From Candidatus Aegiribacteria sp. (GTDB lineage Bacteria; Fermentibacterota; Fermentibacteria; Fermentibacterales; JCC-6), in NCBI GenBank assembly GCA_030600975.1, contig JAUVUL010000102.1, forward strand, positions 1-6,639: a stretch of 6,639 nt of DNA, in the 5' to 3' direction. This document shows positions 6,161 to 6,639 of the stretch, piece after piece. A model generated the notes under the pieces. That model had not been told where the DNA came from, did not search any database, and worked only from the letters and a program-made list of their open reading frames with translations. How positions within the stretch are numbered: the stretch's first letter is position 1; every line of letters begins with the position of its first letter. Both the position numbers and the translations under genes were made by a program.

Positions 6161-6523
6161 TTAGAAGGCGTACTTGATCATACCCCATGTTGAATCGTCA
6201 AGGGAGGAGACATTGGAAAAGACCACTATGCTGTGTCCGGATTCGGTCCATCTGATACTTCCACAGCCAGTGGGGACTGTGTTGGTCGAGTAATAGCGTA
6301 ATTCATGTGGTCCGGCTGGAAGAGGACTGAAATCGAACGATTCGTTGATCGTATTAACCCCCGGCAGTATCTGAAATGATCCCACAGTAGTTCCGTCAAT
6401 GCGGAAATCGATATTGCAATAACCTCCTGAAATCAGGGTGTTGGCTATCAATACAATGGTGATCTCAGCATGATAAGGATAAGTATAGAACGGGTTGGCA
6501 GTGCGAAAATGATGAATAAACAA
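6161..6523 (-). CDS. Hypothetical beta-rich protein, possibly N-terminally truncated
   Basis: The ORF encodes up to 120 residues and ends 15 bp from the convergent propeller remnant. I do not recognise the family. Alternating hydrophobic and polar stretches (AEITIVLIANTL, CNIDFRIDGTTVGSFQ, HELRYYSTN, GHSIVVFSNV) suggest a small beta-sandwich of the kind found in surface or phage-tail proteins, with cysteines at 36 and 87. No signal peptide or lipobox is present. The only upstream start is a TTG at 6521-6523 with no Shine-Dalgarno sequence, and an in-frame TAG lies 11 codons before it. The first residues may therefore not be genuine, and the ORF may be the 3' end of a longer gene cut off where the AT-rich sequence begins. 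Its codon pattern and smooth beta-strand periodicity make it more likely coding than shadow. Confidence 0.5.
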   Translation of the reverse strand: MFIHHFRTANPFYTYPYHAEITIVLIANTLISGGYCNIDFRIDGTTVGSFQILPGVNTINESFDFSPLPAGPHELRYYSTNTVPTGCGSIRWTESGHSIVVFSNVSSLDDSTWGMIKYAF

Positions 6524-6537
6524 AGGAAGCGTAAAGC

Positions 6538-6639
6538 ATGCAGGAATTAACTAAAGAAGGAAAAGAAAGAAGTGCTGAATTATTTAGACAAGAATATTTT
6601 GTTAAAGAAAACCCTGAAATGGCAGAGATCTATGAAGAA
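6538..6639 (+). CDS. Start of an AT-rich hypothetical gene (partial)
   Basis: An ATG at 6538 opens a frame that stays open for 34 codons to the window edge. It is preceded by AAAGGAAG (6522-6529) at reasonable ribosome-binding distance and by an in-frame TAA at 6532-6534 that excludes a longer start. The peptide starts MQELTKEGKE and is rich in Lys and Glu with helical character (AELFRQEYF, PEMAEIYEE). GC is about 30 percent by hand count, clearly below the other genes. No family can be named from this piece; a cytoplasmic accessory or regulatory protein acquired by transfer is possible. Confidence 0.6.
   Translation, partial: MQELTKEGKERSAELFRQEYFVKENPEMAEIYEE

Noticed and set aside
1..6639. 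CRISPR array, tRNA, rRNA, insertion sequence or transposase
   Set aside because: No regularly spaced repeats, cloverleaf-like segments, rRNA motifs or transposase-like proteins were seen on either strand; the single 57-bp direct repeat pair is not an array.

Overview
The window reads as a chromosomal stretch of a mid-GC Gram-negative bacterium, probably from a poorly cultured FCB-related lineage (Fermentibacterota/Aegiribacteria-like, Cloacimonadota-like or WOR-3-like). The reasons are a secreted PQQ-type beta-propeller ending in an FlgD/T9SS-type sorting tail, a propeller lipoprotein, and the overall style of the secreted genes. The phylum is inferred from protein style only. No rRNA, tRNA or CRISPR is visible.

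Left part (1-3251, + strand): a gene-poor lead-in (1-346) holds a short repeat copy fused to an orphan duplicate of a sorting-domain C-terminus. It is followed by a complete 566-residue secreted propeller protein and, 58 bp later, a complete 381-residue lipoprotein with a six-bladed (NHL-like) propeller. The two may be co-expressed and both act outside the cytoplasm.

Middle (3252-3609): no intact gene. It carries the C-terminal scrap of a GT4-family glycosyltransferase (3289-3498) and a second copy of the short repeat (3559-3615), which runs into the end of the next gene.

Right-centre (3610-5608, - strand): a tight two-gene unit encoding a polysaccharide pyruvyl transferase family protein followed 13 bp later by endonuclease IV (nfo), with all nine expected zinc ligands. 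Upstream lies a divergent intergenic region (5609-5754) with a strong 27-bp palindrome and an overlapping second inverted repeat.

Right end (5755-6639): a frameshifted remnant of another secreted PQQ-like propeller (+), a convergent beta-rich ORF of unknown function (-), and the start of an AT-rich, Lys/Glu-rich gene (+) that runs off the window and looks compositionally foreign.

The window mixes three intact housekeeping or surface functions and one less certain small ORF with several decayed gene pieces: an orphan sorting tail, a GT4 fragment, a frameshifted propeller and a paired direct repeat. This suggests a rearranged surface-protein/polysaccharide locus. I see no convincing novel defence or mobile system. 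The most notable items are the duplicated tail, the direct repeats and the divergent-promoter palindrome.
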